Positions 1 through 7,368 of a stretch of 53,285 nt of DNA are shown here, in pieces. Numbering within the stretch: position 1 is the stretch's first letter; each line of letters starts with the position of its first letter. The DNA is from JAYOEY01 sp038120295 (lineage in GTDB: Bacteria; Pseudomonadota; Alphaproteobacteria; MPNO01; UBA2964), in NCBI GenBank assembly GCA_038120295.1, contig JAYOLL010000025.1:1-53285 (forward strand), in the 5' to 3' direction. The notes beneath the pieces were generated by a model that ran no database searches, had not been told where the DNA came from, and saw nothing but the letters and a program-made list of their open reading frames with translations. The translations under genes and the position numbers were made by a program.

Positions 1-77
1 CATGCCCAGGGTACGCTGGTGTTCGTCGGTGAGCGCGCCCTGCTGCATCACAGCTCGTCATTGTCGCGCCGGCCCTG

Positions 78-1343
78 TTGCTTGTTATCGCCGGGTTCGT
101 TCTGGCCTATCAGTTCGTCGGGCCTGCGCCGCCTGATCATCTGGTGATGGCCACGGGGTCCGAGACCGGCGCCTATCACGCTTTCGGAAAGCTTTACGCA
201 GAGCGCTTCCGAAAGGAAGGGATCGAACTCTCGCTCAGATCGACCGCAGGATCCACCGAGAACCTGTCGCTGATCGGCGATCCGTCAAGGAATGTTCCGG
301 TTGCTTTTATTCAGGGGGGCGTGGCGACAGCCGTCCAGCATCCCGAATTGCTTTCACTTGGCAGTATCTATTTCGAACCGCTCTGGGTGTTCGTCCGGGG
401 CGATGCGCCGATCGGTCAGTTGACCGATCTCGCCGGCCGGAAACTTGCCGTGGGCGGAAGCGGTAGCGGCACCAGAACGCTCGCACTGAAGCTGCTGGCC
501 GAGAACGGCGTTACAGGCGAAACCGCCACCATCGTCGACCTCGGCGGTCCCGATGCAGCGGCGGCGCTAAAGCGCGGCGACGTCGACGCGGCATTCTTCA
601 TTACGTCAGCGACCTCGGAAACGATCCGGGATCTTGTTGCCTCGCCCGGTATTCAGCTGACGAGCTTCGGGCGGGCCGAAGCCTATCTGCGACGCCACCG
701 CTACCTGTCCGCCGTGACGCTGCCGCGGGGAGCGGTCGATCTGGCGCGCGATCTGCCGCGGCGCGATATTGTCCTGCTGGCGCCGACGGCGACCGTCGTT
801 GCTAACCCCGACCTTCACCCCGCCCTGATCGATCTCTTCCGGCTGACCATGCGGGACGCTCACCGGTCCGGCGGTCTGCTCGAAGCTCCCGGCGACTTTC
901 CCTCGGGCAAATTCGTGACCTTTCCAATGGAGCCCGCGGCGGAACGTTTCTATGAACGCGGTCCGCCTTTTCTGCAGCGCTATTTGCCGTTCTGGGCGGC
1001 CAACCTGATCGACCGTCTGAAGATCATGATTCTGCCGCTTCTGACGCTGCTCTATCCGCTCTTCAAGATACTGCCGCCCATGTATAACTGGCGCATGCGG
1101 GCGCGGGTGAACCGCTGGTACCGCGATTTGCAGGCGCTGGACGACCGGGTGCGCTCGGGAGCTATCTCGAACGGGGATGCGCGCGCCGAAATCGACCGCA
1201 TCGAGCAGGCCGTCGAACAGGTCACCGTGCCGGCAGGGTTCGCCTCAAGCGCCTATACGCTTCGCCTGCACATCGATTTTCTGCGGCACCGGATTGAGGG
1301 AGAGGGCTCAGTCGCCGATCCGTCTGCGCCAGACGGCGCCTGA
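78..1343 (+). CDS. TAXI-family TRAP-type solute receptor with C-terminal membrane anchor
   Basis: This is a periplasmic solute-binding protein of the TAXI type, the receptor class of TRAP transporters. The mature part opens with the typical motif GSETGAYHAFG (about residues 27-37), followed by a Ser-Thr-Glu-Asn segment that contacts ligand in this family. A hydrophobic N-terminal stretch (about residues 1-15) is a signal anchor. A second hydrophobic segment lies at about residues 308-338, followed by a basic, helical cytoplasmic tail of some 80 residues, a layout known in one TAXI subgroup. The start is uncertain. The frame is open back to a TGA at 30-32 and offers TTG at 78 as the first ordinary start; homologues usually have a few more residues before the membrane segment, so a start codon change near the window edge is possible. 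No membrane subunit lies nearby. The 3' end overlaps cbtA by 36 bp. Confidence 0.85.
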   Translation: MLVIAGFVLAYQFVGPAPPDHLVMATGSETGAYHAFGKLYAERFRKEGIELSLRSTAGSTENLSLIGDPSRNVPVAFIQGGVATAVQHPELLSLGSIYFEPLWVFVRGDAPIGQLTDLAGRKLAVGGSGSGTRTLALKLLAENGVTGETATIVDLGGPDAAAALKRGDVDAAFFITSATSETIRDLVASPGIQLTSFGRAEAYLRRHRYLSAVTLPRGAVDLARDLPRRDIVLLAPTATVVANPDLHPALIDLFRLTMRDAHRSGGLLEAPGDFPSGKFVTFPMEPAAERFYERGPPFLQRYLPFWAANLIDRLKIMILPLLTLLYPLFKILPPMYNWRMRARVNRWYRDLQALDDRVRSGAISNGDARAEIDRIEQAVEQVTVPAGFASSAYTLRLHIDFLRHRIEGEGSVADPSAPDGA

Positions 1344-2024
1344 CAGGGAACCCAGCATAATCCAGAAAACGGCCGCCATGGCCAGCGACGTCGCCGAGAA
1401 CTGAGCGGCGAGCTCGGGGGGGATGGAACCTCCCACCTGCTCCGGATGCGGCGCGCCGACGATATGGGGAAGGGCGAGAGCCACTAACCCGGCGAGAACC
1501 CATAGCGCCCCGTGTCTAAACGCCAATATCCAGAGGCCTGCGGCGGTCGACAGCACGCATAACAGCCACCACCCCTGCCGGGCCCCCAGTTCAGCGGCGA
1601 TTGCGCCGGGTACTTCCGGAGCCATGCCCAGTGCGGGGGCGAGGTTGAAAACAGCGAAACCGGCCGCGCCCCAGATCACGCCTTCGCGCGCGCCGATCGT
1701 TCCCTGGTTCAGGGAAAAGCAGCCGGTCAGGAGCAGCGAGAATCCGACGGCCAGCAGAATATTCGCCATCGTCGTGTAGGCGGTTCGTTCGAAGCCGTCC
1801 TCCGGCGCCCATGCCTCGCCCGGCGAATCGCCGGGGGCCGGGACGGCGTCATGGCCGGGCGCTTCGTGCGAGTGGTTGCCGTGACTGTGCGCGCCGCCGG
1901 ATCGGGATTCGAATTTTTCCGCCGCCAAAATCAGGGGCGTTGTAGTGAATTCATGAAGGGCTGATATAGCGAGCCCGCCCAGCAGGCCTGCGATGAGCGC
2001 GGTAAAGACGATGCGCCTGAACAA
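1308..2024 (-). CDS. cbtA: CbtA cobalt transporter subunit
   Basis: Predicted cobalt uptake membrane protein CbtA, which works with the small CbtB. The 238-residue product starts with MFRRIVFTALIAGLLGGL, a typical CbtA N-terminus, and has about five further hydrophobic segments. A histidine-rich loop (residues 46-59, alternating His with Ser, Gly and Asn) follows the first membrane helix and is a likely metal-capture site. The start is TTG at 2024; no ATG or GTG lies upstream in frame, and the family N-terminus matches. It lies 24 bp downstream of cbtB in one operon. CbtAB is generally linked with cobalamin supply, but there is no vitamin B12 gene in this window. Its 3' end overlaps the convergent TAXI gene by 36 bp. 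Confidence 0.9.
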   Translation of the reverse strand: MFRRIVFTALIAGLLGGLAISALHEFTTTPLILAAEKFESRSGGAHSHGNHSHEAPGHDAVPAPGDSPGEAWAPEDGFERTAYTTMANILLAVGFSLLLTGCFSLNQGTIGAREGVIWGAAGFAVFNLAPALGMAPEVPGAIAAELGARQGWWLLCVLSTAAGLWILAFRHGALWVLAGLVALALPHIVGAPHPEQVGGSIPPELAAQFSATSLAMAAVFWIMLGSLSGAVWRRRIGD

Positions 2025-2048
2025 CGTACCGAAGCCGGAAATAAAGCG

Positions 2049-2225
2049 TCAGTGACAGGGGAATGCCATGCTGTGCCGGCTGTCGTGCGCGGCGTTATGG
2101 ATCGTGTCGGAATGGGCGAAGCCGACACCGAGCACGAGGAATGCGCCCAGCAACAGAGCGCACAGCGCCGGGACGACCGGCGCGGCTGAAACAGCGGTTT
2201 CAACCTGGTTGGATTTCAAAGCCAT
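2049..2225 (-). CDS. cbtB: CbtB cobalt transporter subunit (58 aa)
   Basis: A 58-residue membrane protein of the CbtB family, the partner of CbtA in cobalt uptake. One transmembrane helix (about residues 17-36) is followed by a C-terminal tail with histidines at 38, 43, 47, 51 and 58 in regular spacing, ending in Phe-Pro-Cys-His; this is the family's metal-binding signature. The ATG at 2225 has a modest CAGGG Shine-Dalgarno. cbtA follows after 24 bp. I looked upstream (2226-2380) for a cobalamin riboswitch, often found before cbtBA, and did not see its conserved core. Confidence 0.9.
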   Translation of the reverse strand: MALKSNQVETAVSAAPVVPALCALLLGAFLVLGVGFAHSDTIHNAAHDSRHSMAFPCH

Positions 2226-2291
2226 TGATCGACCCTGCCGATTTTGTGGACTGACCCGCCTATCGTAAGGCGCTTTCGGGCAAAAGCAAAT

Positions 2292-2330
2292 CCGGGCCCA
2301 AAAAAAACCGGGCCCAAAATAACCGGGCCC
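2292..2330. repeat. Triple CCGGGCCC repeat, likely terminator of the Rieske gene
   Basis: Three copies of CCGGGCCC start at 2292, 2308 and 2323, separated by A-rich spacers. GGGCCC is its own reverse complement, so any two copies can pair. Read on the minus strand, the 2323 and 2308 copies form a stem followed by GG and eight T residues, which fits a rho-independent terminator for the Rieske oxygenase ending at 2381. A further stem (CGGGGAG at 2341-2347 with CTCCCCG at 2362-2368) lies between it and the stop codon. The third copy could pair alternatively and so compete. Confidence 0.55.
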
Positions 2331-2380
2331 AGAGAAATTCCGGGGAGGACCCGACAGGGCGCTCCCCGGATAATGTCGGT

Positions 2381-3670
2381 TCAGACCGTGGTCCGGATCT
2401 TGTCAGGCGCCGCCCGAAAATCCTCCTGGCAGGCCTCGGCATAGTTCAATTCAGGATCGAGCACGGTGGCGATGGAGCGAACCTTCATGTGTTCGGGATC
2501 GCGTCCCGGCGGCATGATTCCCTTGTCGCGCAGGTCCGTTGCGGCGCGCCGCAGCCGGTTGCGTGTCAGGACGATGCCGTAGTCGCACTGGACCAGATTC
2601 TCGCGGGACCGATCGACGATGGCGCCCATCGATTCCTGGAGGCTGCCGTCCTGCATGCCGAAACCGGCGATGCCCGAATAAGACTCCCCGCGTTTCTGCG
2701 CTTCCCGGTCCATCAGATAGTCGTTGCTCTTGTTCTGGACCGGGATAAAGGTGCCGGGGATAACTGCGACATGGACCCCTTTGCCGTCGAGGCAGGCCTG
2801 TCGTTCCGTGTCAGTGAGCGGACGGTTCGGATGGTAGTCGTAGCTCCAGGTCCAGCAGTTTTCGTCGTTGATCGGGACCCAGAAATGGCCGTGCTGCGGA
2901 TGGTCGGCGCGTGGCGGGATCATGGTGAAGCAGGGCATGACCCACTGGGTAACCCGCCAGTAATATTTTCCCTCTTCGGCGTTGCGGCGCGCGCCGATAT
3001 AGAGGCCGCCCTCGGACTCGGCGACTTCAAAATAGGGCTTCAGATCGCCCAGATTGTAATTATTCGCCTTGGCGCCCTGGAATAGCGGGTCACGCTCAAG
3101 TTCCTGAGAATGCAGGAACGAGACATGGCTCGAATCGATGCCGCCTTCCAGCGCCTGGAGCCAGTTGCATTCCTGCAGGCGCTTGGTGGAGACCGTCTGC
3201 TCGGGCGCTACCGTGCAGAACTCCCACGCCGGTTCCGGCGGCGTGTTTGCGGGGTCGCCCATGTAGGTCCACAAAATGTCGCCGACCTTGATCAAGGGAT
3301 AGGCCTGAAGTTTGACCTCTTCGCGGAATTTGTCGTTGTCGGGTTCGGAAGGGATTTCGACGCAATTGCCTTCAACGTCGAATTTCCAGCCGTGATAGGG
3401 GCAGCGCAAACCGCAATCCTCGTTGCGGCCGAACCACAGCGACACGCGGCGGTGGGCGCAGAATTCCTCGATCAGCCCGTAGCGGCCTTCGGAATCGCGG
3501 AATGCGATCATCTTCTCGCCCAGCAGCTCGCAACGAACCGGCGGGCAGTCGTTCTCCGGCAGTTCCTCGGCCAGCATCGCCGGGATCCAGTACTGACGGA
3601 ACAGCTCGCCCATCGGCGTGCCCTTGTCGGTCTGTGTCAGCAGATCGTTCACTTCCTTCCGAAGCGACAT
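2381..3670 (-). CDS. Rieske non-heme iron oxygenase, alpha subunit (phthalate-dioxygenase type)
   Basis: Terminal oxygenase component of an aromatic ring-hydroxylating or O-demethylating system, 429 residues. The N-terminal Rieske domain carries C71-x-H73 and C90-x2-H93, ligands of the [2Fe-2S] cluster. The catalytic domain has the GIDSSHVSFLHS segment with D179, H182 and H187, matching the bridging Asp and the two iron-binding His of the family. The length and single-gene arrangement fit the phthalate 4,5-dioxygenase/phenoxybenzoate group, which uses a separate reductase; none is encoded nearby. The ATG at 3670 is chosen because GAGGAG lies just upstream; a longer frame to 3703 has no such support. 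It is divergent from the alpha/beta hydrolase, so the two may share regulation. The substrate is unknown. Confidence 0.9.
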   Translation of the reverse strand: MSLRKEVNDLLTQTDKGTPMGELFRQYWIPAMLAEELPENDCPPVRCELLGEKMIAFRDSEGRYGLIEEFCAHRRVSLWFGRNEDCGLRCPYHGWKFDVEGNCVEIPSEPDNDKFREEVKLQAYPLIKVGDILWTYMGDPANTPPEPAWEFCTVAPEQTVSTKRLQECNWLQALEGGIDSSHVSFLHSQELERDPLFQGAKANNYNLGDLKPYFEVAESEGGLYIGARRNAEEGKYYWRVTQWVMPCFTMIPPRADHPQHGHFWVPINDENCWTWSYDYHPNRPLTDTERQACLDGKGVHVAVIPGTFIPVQNKSNDYLMDREAQKRGESYSGIAGFGMQDGSLQESMGAIVDRSRENLVQCDYGIVLTRNRLRRAATDLRDKGIMPPGRDPEHMKVRSIATVLDPELNYAEACQEDFRAAPDKIRTTV

Positions 3671-3977
3671 GGTTCTTCTCCTCTCCGTCGTTTGGCGCCC
3701 CAATTAACTCCGTAGGGCGCGAAAATACTCCACAATCGCGCGAAACGTTCCTAAACAATCGATTTCTGTCGCCAAAGTCCTCAGGCGAAACAGGCGCCGC
3801 GCGCGAAGCACGGTATTGTCCAGAATTGACGCGCCGCAAGGGACCGCTAATCGGCAGAAGAACTAAAGGAACATGCGAATTTCGTCAATGCCGCTGGGTC
3901 TATTGAGCAGAGCTTGCCGAATAGAGCCGGAAACAGGATTATCCTGCCTATTCGCAAAAAAAAGCAGGGCAAGCAGC
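3671..3977. promoter_or_regulatory. Divergent intergenic region with a 13-bp palindrome
   Basis: This 307-base gap separates the divergent Rieske oxygenase and alpha/beta hydrolase genes. I see no gene in it. It must hold both promoters. The clearest element is a perfect palindrome CAGGATTATCCTG at 3934-3946 (six-base arms, one central base), about 30 bp upstream of the hydrolase ATG, followed by an A-tract at 3957-3963. The palindrome is the size of a dimeric regulator half-site pair, so it is a candidate operator. The open frame continues upstream of the hydrolase start to 3873, but that part has no coding character. Confidence 0.4.
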
Positions 3978-4832
3978 ATGCCGACAGTCGATATCGACGG
4001 GATCGCAACACGCTACGAGGAAATGGGCGATGGGCCGGCCATTCTGATGTATTCGCCGGGCGGGTTCGACGCGCGAATCGAGCAGTGGAGCGATCTCGGA
4101 GTCTACAAGCGAATTCGACTGCTCGATCATTTGCCCGGGAAATACCGATGTATCCTGTTCGACCGGCGCGAAAACGGTCAGTCCGGCGGGCGTGTTGAGC
4201 GCATCACGTGGAACCATTACGTACGGCAGGGCGCAGGGCTGCTGGACGCGCTCGGCGTCGATAAGGCCCATATCATGGGTGGCTGCATGGGATGCTGCCC
4301 CGTGTCTGCGTTTGGGGTTGCTTTGCCCGAGCGTACGCTCTCAATAGTGCATTACTGGCCGGTCGGCGGTGCGAAATACAGGATCAGCAGCCATCAGCGT
4401 TTCGCCCGTCACATGGCGTTCGTCGAAGAGAACGGGCTGCAGGCGGTCGTCGATCTGGTGCGAAGCCACGATAAAAACTTCTCAGCCGATCCGCGGGGCG
4501 GCCCGTGGGGTCAGCCGATCCGCAATTCGGACAAATTTGCCGCCGCCTATTCGGCGATGGAAAAGGAGAAGTATCTTCTAAGCGTCACCGCGATGGTGCG
4601 CGGTCTGATGGACCGCGACACATCCCCTGGCGCCGAGCCGGAAGAGCTGATGCAGCTCGATATTCCCGCCCTGATCGTGCCCGGCAACGATCCGTTTCAC
4701 GCGACCTCCGCCGCGCGTTACCTGCACGAGTGTCTGGAAGGCTCCGAATACTGGGATATGCCGGTAGACGAGCAGACCGAGGACAATGCGCCGCAGTGTG
4801 TGCTCGACTTCCTTGATGGTGTTTCCGTCTGA
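3978..4832 (+). CDS. Alpha/beta hydrolase with a cysteine nucleophile elbow
   Basis: Alpha/beta-hydrolase-fold enzyme of 284 residues. The strand-turn-helix nucleophile elbow reads HIMGGCMGCC, so the Gly-x-Nuc-x-Gly position is Cys103 instead of the usual Ser. Cysteine nucleophiles are known in dienelactone hydrolases, which act in aromatic ring-cleavage pathways. An oxyanion-loop-like segment (SPGGFD, residues 26-31) and an acid-loop-like IVPGNDPFH segment late in the protein are visible. The usual C-terminal catalytic His is not obvious; the His after NDPF is the nearest candidate. Start ATG 3978 is preferred because the protein then begins with the typical first beta-strand. The gene is divergent from the Rieske oxygenase, which supports a role on a ring-oxidation product. 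Hydrolase, lyase or even non-enzymatic roles remain possible. Confidence 0.75.
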   Translation: MPTVDIDGIATRYEEMGDGPAILMYSPGGFDARIEQWSDLGVYKRIRLLDHLPGKYRCILFDRRENGQSGGRVERITWNHYVRQGAGLLDALGVDKAHIMGGCMGCCPVSAFGVALPERTLSIVHYWPVGGAKYRISSHQRFARHMAFVEENGLQAVVDLVRSHDKNFSADPRGGPWGQPIRNSDKFAAAYSAMEKEKYLLSVTAMVRGLMDRDTSPGAEPEELMQLDIPALIVPGNDPFHATSAARYLHECLEGSEYWDMPVDEQTEDNAPQCVLDFLDGVSV

Positions 4833-5774
4833 CTAGCCAACCGAATTCAGGGTCGATTCGGCAAATAGGCTGTCGAGCGGCATCGGGCCGGGGATGATTT
4901 TCTGCGTCACCGCATGGGCCATCAGCCCTTCAAGCGTGTCGCGGTTAGGCTCGACGCCGTAGGGCAGGGGGTCGTCCAGCGTTTCCATCACCGCCATGTG
5001 GACCTTGTCTGCGCGCGTCGGTTCGGAAATCTGTCCTGCCTTCAGCGCAGCAACGTAGCGGCGCTTCGATTCCGCGAACGCCTCGAACACCTGAACGGCG
5101 ACGTCGGGGTTCTTTTCCAGCACCGCGTCGCTGATCGCGACCGTGTGGTTGATCGGATAGAGCCCGCGCCCCCTGAAAGCGGCGAGTCCGGCCTCGAACT
5201 CGTTGGGGATCAGTTCCCCGATATTTTCGTTCTTGAATTTTGCGCCGACCGCGGCGACCAGATCGCCCGACGCCAGATGCGCTTCGAGATCGCCGTCCTC
5301 CAGCGGTACGACGTTTTCAGGCGCCTGATACTGCGCCACATGCTCGTCGCCGGAGGGCGCCCAGGTGATCGACGACAGGTCGACATCGTATTCGTCCTGG
5401 ATGATCGCGCGCGCCCAGACGCCGGTGGTAACGGTATAGCCGCGATTGACGCCGACCCGCTTGCCGGCGAGGTCGGCCGGGGATTTGAGACCCGATGGCA
5501 CGTGATGGGCGATCGCAGCGTGATGGAAATCCCGCACGAGAAAAACCGGAATGGCGGTGAATTTCACCCCATGCGCCTTGGCGCAGATATAGGTGGTCAG
5601 CGCCATCTCGCAGACGTCGAACTCCATCTCCCGCACCATGCGGCGGAAACCCTGCACCAGGACCGGAATTTCCTCCCAGTCCATCTCGAAATCGGGCATC
5701 GATACCTCGCCCTCCTTCAGCGCCCGGTTGTTGCCCTGGGTGCGCGATACCGCGTGCAGTCTGGTCTTGCTCAT
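4833..5774 (-). CDS. 4,5-dihydroxyphthalate decarboxylase-like protein
   Basis: A 313-residue protein of the family annotated as 4,5-dihydroxyphthalate decarboxylase, which has a periplasmic-binding-protein-like fold but here lacks a signal peptide. Features that fit are the FDVCEMALTTY segment, the Leu-Ala-Gly-Lys-Arg-Val-Gly-Val strand and a mid-protein Trp-Ala-Arg region. In phthalate degradation this enzyme removes one carboxylate to give protocatechuate. With the phthalate-type Rieske oxygenase 1.2 kb away, an aromatic carboxylate substrate is plausible but not shown. ATG 5774 has AGGGAACAGG just upstream. The gene ends directly beside the stop of the convergent hydrolase and lies 56 bp downstream of the small Cys-Cys protein gene, likely in one operon. 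Many members of this family are mis-named, so activity is uncertain. Confidence 0.7.
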   Translation of the reverse strand: MSKTRLHAVSRTQGNNRALKEGEVSMPDFEMDWEEIPVLVQGFRRMVREMEFDVCEMALTTYICAKAHGVKFTAIPVFLVRDFHHAAIAHHVPSGLKSPADLAGKRVGVNRGYTVTTGVWARAIIQDEYDVDLSSITWAPSGDEHVAQYQAPENVVPLEDGDLEAHLASGDLVAAVGAKFKNENIGELIPNEFEAGLAAFRGRGLYPINHTVAISDAVLEKNPDVAVQVFEAFAESKRRYVAALKAGQISEPTRADKVHMAVMETLDDPLPYGVEPNRDTLEGLMAHAVTQKIIPGPMPLDSLFAESTLNSVG

Positions 5775-5783
5775 CCTGTTCCC

Positions 5784-5821
5784 TGTCTTTCCTGTGTTGA
5801 AATGTCTTTCCTGTGTTGAAA
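5784..5821. repeat. Perfect 19-bp tandem duplication in the leader of the decarboxylase-like gene
   Basis: The 19-bp unit TGTCTTTCCTGTGTTGAAA occurs twice, back to back, at 5784-5802 and 5803-5821. On the coding (minus) strand the unit contains AGGAAAGACA, so the duplication also copies a purine-rich stretch 10-40 bp upstream of the ATG at 5774. It could be a recent slippage event that changes leader length or translation. Confidence 0.85.
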
Positions 5822-5830
5822 TTCGATCAA

Positions 5831-6121
5831 TCAGCAGCATTCGCCTTCGCCAAGATCTTCCAGCGCCGGCAGCAGCCAGGCGACCGGTAAATCGGCGTCC
5901 GTGACATCCGCAACGCGCGAGAAAATCTTCAGCCGGTAGCGCGTGTCGCCCTTCCAGAAGATCGCATTGGTCTCGTGCGGCGGGAAGCCCGGCTTGGTGC
6001 CCCGGTCCTCCGAGACCAGCACAATGTCGTGCAGGTCGATATCGAAGCGCGCCCGCAGCAGCCCCTCGACCCGCGAAATGTCCCGCAGGATGTCGGTGTC
6101 CGGTCCCAACCGTCTGAACAT
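5831..6121 (-). CDS. Small protein of unknown function ending in Glu-Cys-Cys
   Basis: A 96-residue acidic protein I do not recognise with certainty. It looks folded: alternating hydrophobic pattern, an HDIVLVSEDRG strand-turn and a WLLPALEDLGEGECC end. The C-terminal Cys-Cys pair after acidic residues could bind a metal or form a mixed disulfide. The ATG at 6121 has only a weak AAGG upstream. It is the first gene of a minus-strand pair with the decarboxylase-like gene (56 bp apart) and is divergent from the zinc alcohol dehydrogenase/CobW pair. A metal-related role is an inference from the Cys pair and this neighbourhood only. Confidence 0.65.
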   Translation of the reverse strand: MFRRLGPDTDILRDISRVEGLLRARFDIDLHDIVLVSEDRGTKPGFPPHETNAIFWKGDTRYRLKIFSRVADVTDADLPVAWLLPALEDLGEGECC

Positions 6122-6246
6122 GTGCCGTATTGCGCCTTGAAACCCGCGGAAATCCGGGCAGTCGACCGTTGGGGGCCGCGATCCCGGTTGCCGCGACTTT
6201 GCCGCTTTGCTAAATCAGGGTCAACATCATATCGGGAGAGAACAAC

Positions 6247-7353
6247 GTGGCAGAAAAAGTAGTCGCCGCCGTACGGACGGCGCCCCAGACGACCGAATTC
6301 CGCGAATACGACATGCCGGACATTCCGGAAGAAGCGGCGCTTCTGAAAGTCGAGGTCGCGGGCATCTGCGGCACCGACGTCAAATTCTATTCGAAGCCGC
6401 CTTTCGAGGGCCCCGTCATCATGGGGCACGAAAATATCGGCTACATCGCCAAGGCCGGGAAGGTCTTCCAGGAGCGCAAGGGCCTCAAGGAAGGCGATCT
6501 GGTGTTCGTCGAGCACTATGTCGGCTGCATGAACTGCGAGCACTGTCACCGGGGCGATTACCGTCTCTGCATGTTCACCGACTGGCGCAAAATGCCCGAA
6601 GGACTGCGCTTCGGCTATACGCTGGCGGAGCGCGCGCCGCACCTGTTCGGCGGGTTCGCCCATTACATGTACCTGCCGTGGAACTCGGTCATCCACAAGG
6701 TGCCGGACGGGCTGTCGCCGGAATATGCCGGCGTGGTGACGCCGATGGCCAACGGCATCCAGTGGGCGCTGTTCGACTGCGAGGTCGGCTATGACAGCCG
6801 CGTGCTGATCCAGGGGCCGGGCCAGCAGGGCCTCTGCAACACTATCGCCGCCAAGACCGCCGGCGCGTCGCTGATCATCGTCACCGGCACGTCCAAGGAC
6901 AAGAAGCGTCTCGATGTGGCGAAGAAACTCGGCGCGGACCATGTCATCGTAGTCGATGAGGAAGATCCGCTGGAGCGCATCATGAACATTACCGGCGGAG
7001 AAGGCGTCGACGTGTCGCTCGACTGTACGGCGGGCGCCGGCACCATCCCGACGCTGCTCGGCATCGAGGCGCTCAAGCGCAAGGGCGGCACGCTGCAGTT
7101 CCAGGGTGAGGACGTGAACGAGTTTCCGGCATTTCCGATGAACAAGGTCGGAAACAAGTACATCACCATGAAGGCGGCGCGCGGCCACAATTACGAAAGC
7201 TGCGAGCTGGGCCTGAAACAGCTGGCCTCCGACCGGTACGACATCGGCCTGATCACCACCCACAAGTACGGCCTCAAGGACGTGCATGAGGCGATCAACG
7301 CGGTCGGCGGCAGCGGCGACGTGATCCACTGCTCGCTGATGCCCTGGGAGTAA
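6247..7353 (+). CDS. Zinc-dependent alcohol dehydrogenase (MDR family)
   Basis: Medium-chain dehydrogenase/reductase of 368 residues that oxidises an alcohol or reduces an aldehyde with NAD(P). The catalytic zinc ligands are visible as C41 (GICGTD) and H61-E62 (GHEN); the structural zinc site has C94, C97, C100 and C108 in the usual C-x2-C-x2-C-x7-C spacing. The Rossmann glycine motif reads GPGQQG, a variation of GxGxxG. Start is GTG 6247 with GGGAGA upstream. A CobW-family GTPase follows after 15 bp, so the two are almost certainly co-transcribed; this suggests that zinc delivery to this enzyme may be assisted. The gene is divergent from the small Cys-Cys protein. Substrate unknown. Confidence 0.9.
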   Translation: MAEKVVAAVRTAPQTTEFREYDMPDIPEEAALLKVEVAGICGTDVKFYSKPPFEGPVIMGHENIGYIAKAGKVFQERKGLKEGDLVFVEHYVGCMNCEHCHRGDYRLCMFTDWRKMPEGLRFGYTLAERAPHLFGGFAHYMYLPWNSVIHKVPDGLSPEYAGVVTPMANGIQWALFDCEVGYDSRVLIQGPGQQGLCNTIAAKTAGASLIIVTGTSKDKKRLDVAKKLGADHVIVVDEEDPLERIMNITGGEGVDVSLDCTAGAGTIPTLLGIEALKRKGGTLQFQGEDVNEFPAFPMNKVGNKYITMKAARGHNYESCELGLKQLASDRYDIGLITTHKYGLKDVHEAINAVGGSGDVIHCSLMPWE

Positions 7354-7368
7354 ACGGGGGAATAGTCT

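Noticed and set aside
2226..2380. Cobalamin riboswitch before cbtBA
   Set aside because: Only 155 bp are available and the conserved B12-box core was not found on the minus strand. A covariance search would settle it.
3873..3977. Extended N-terminus for the alpha/beta hydrolase
   Set aside because: The upstream 35 codons are rich in Arg, Cys and Ser with no resemblance to the fold. The ATG at 3978 gives a normal start.
5784..5821. CRISPR-like repeat pair
   Set aside because: The copies are directly adjacent with no spacer and only two in number.
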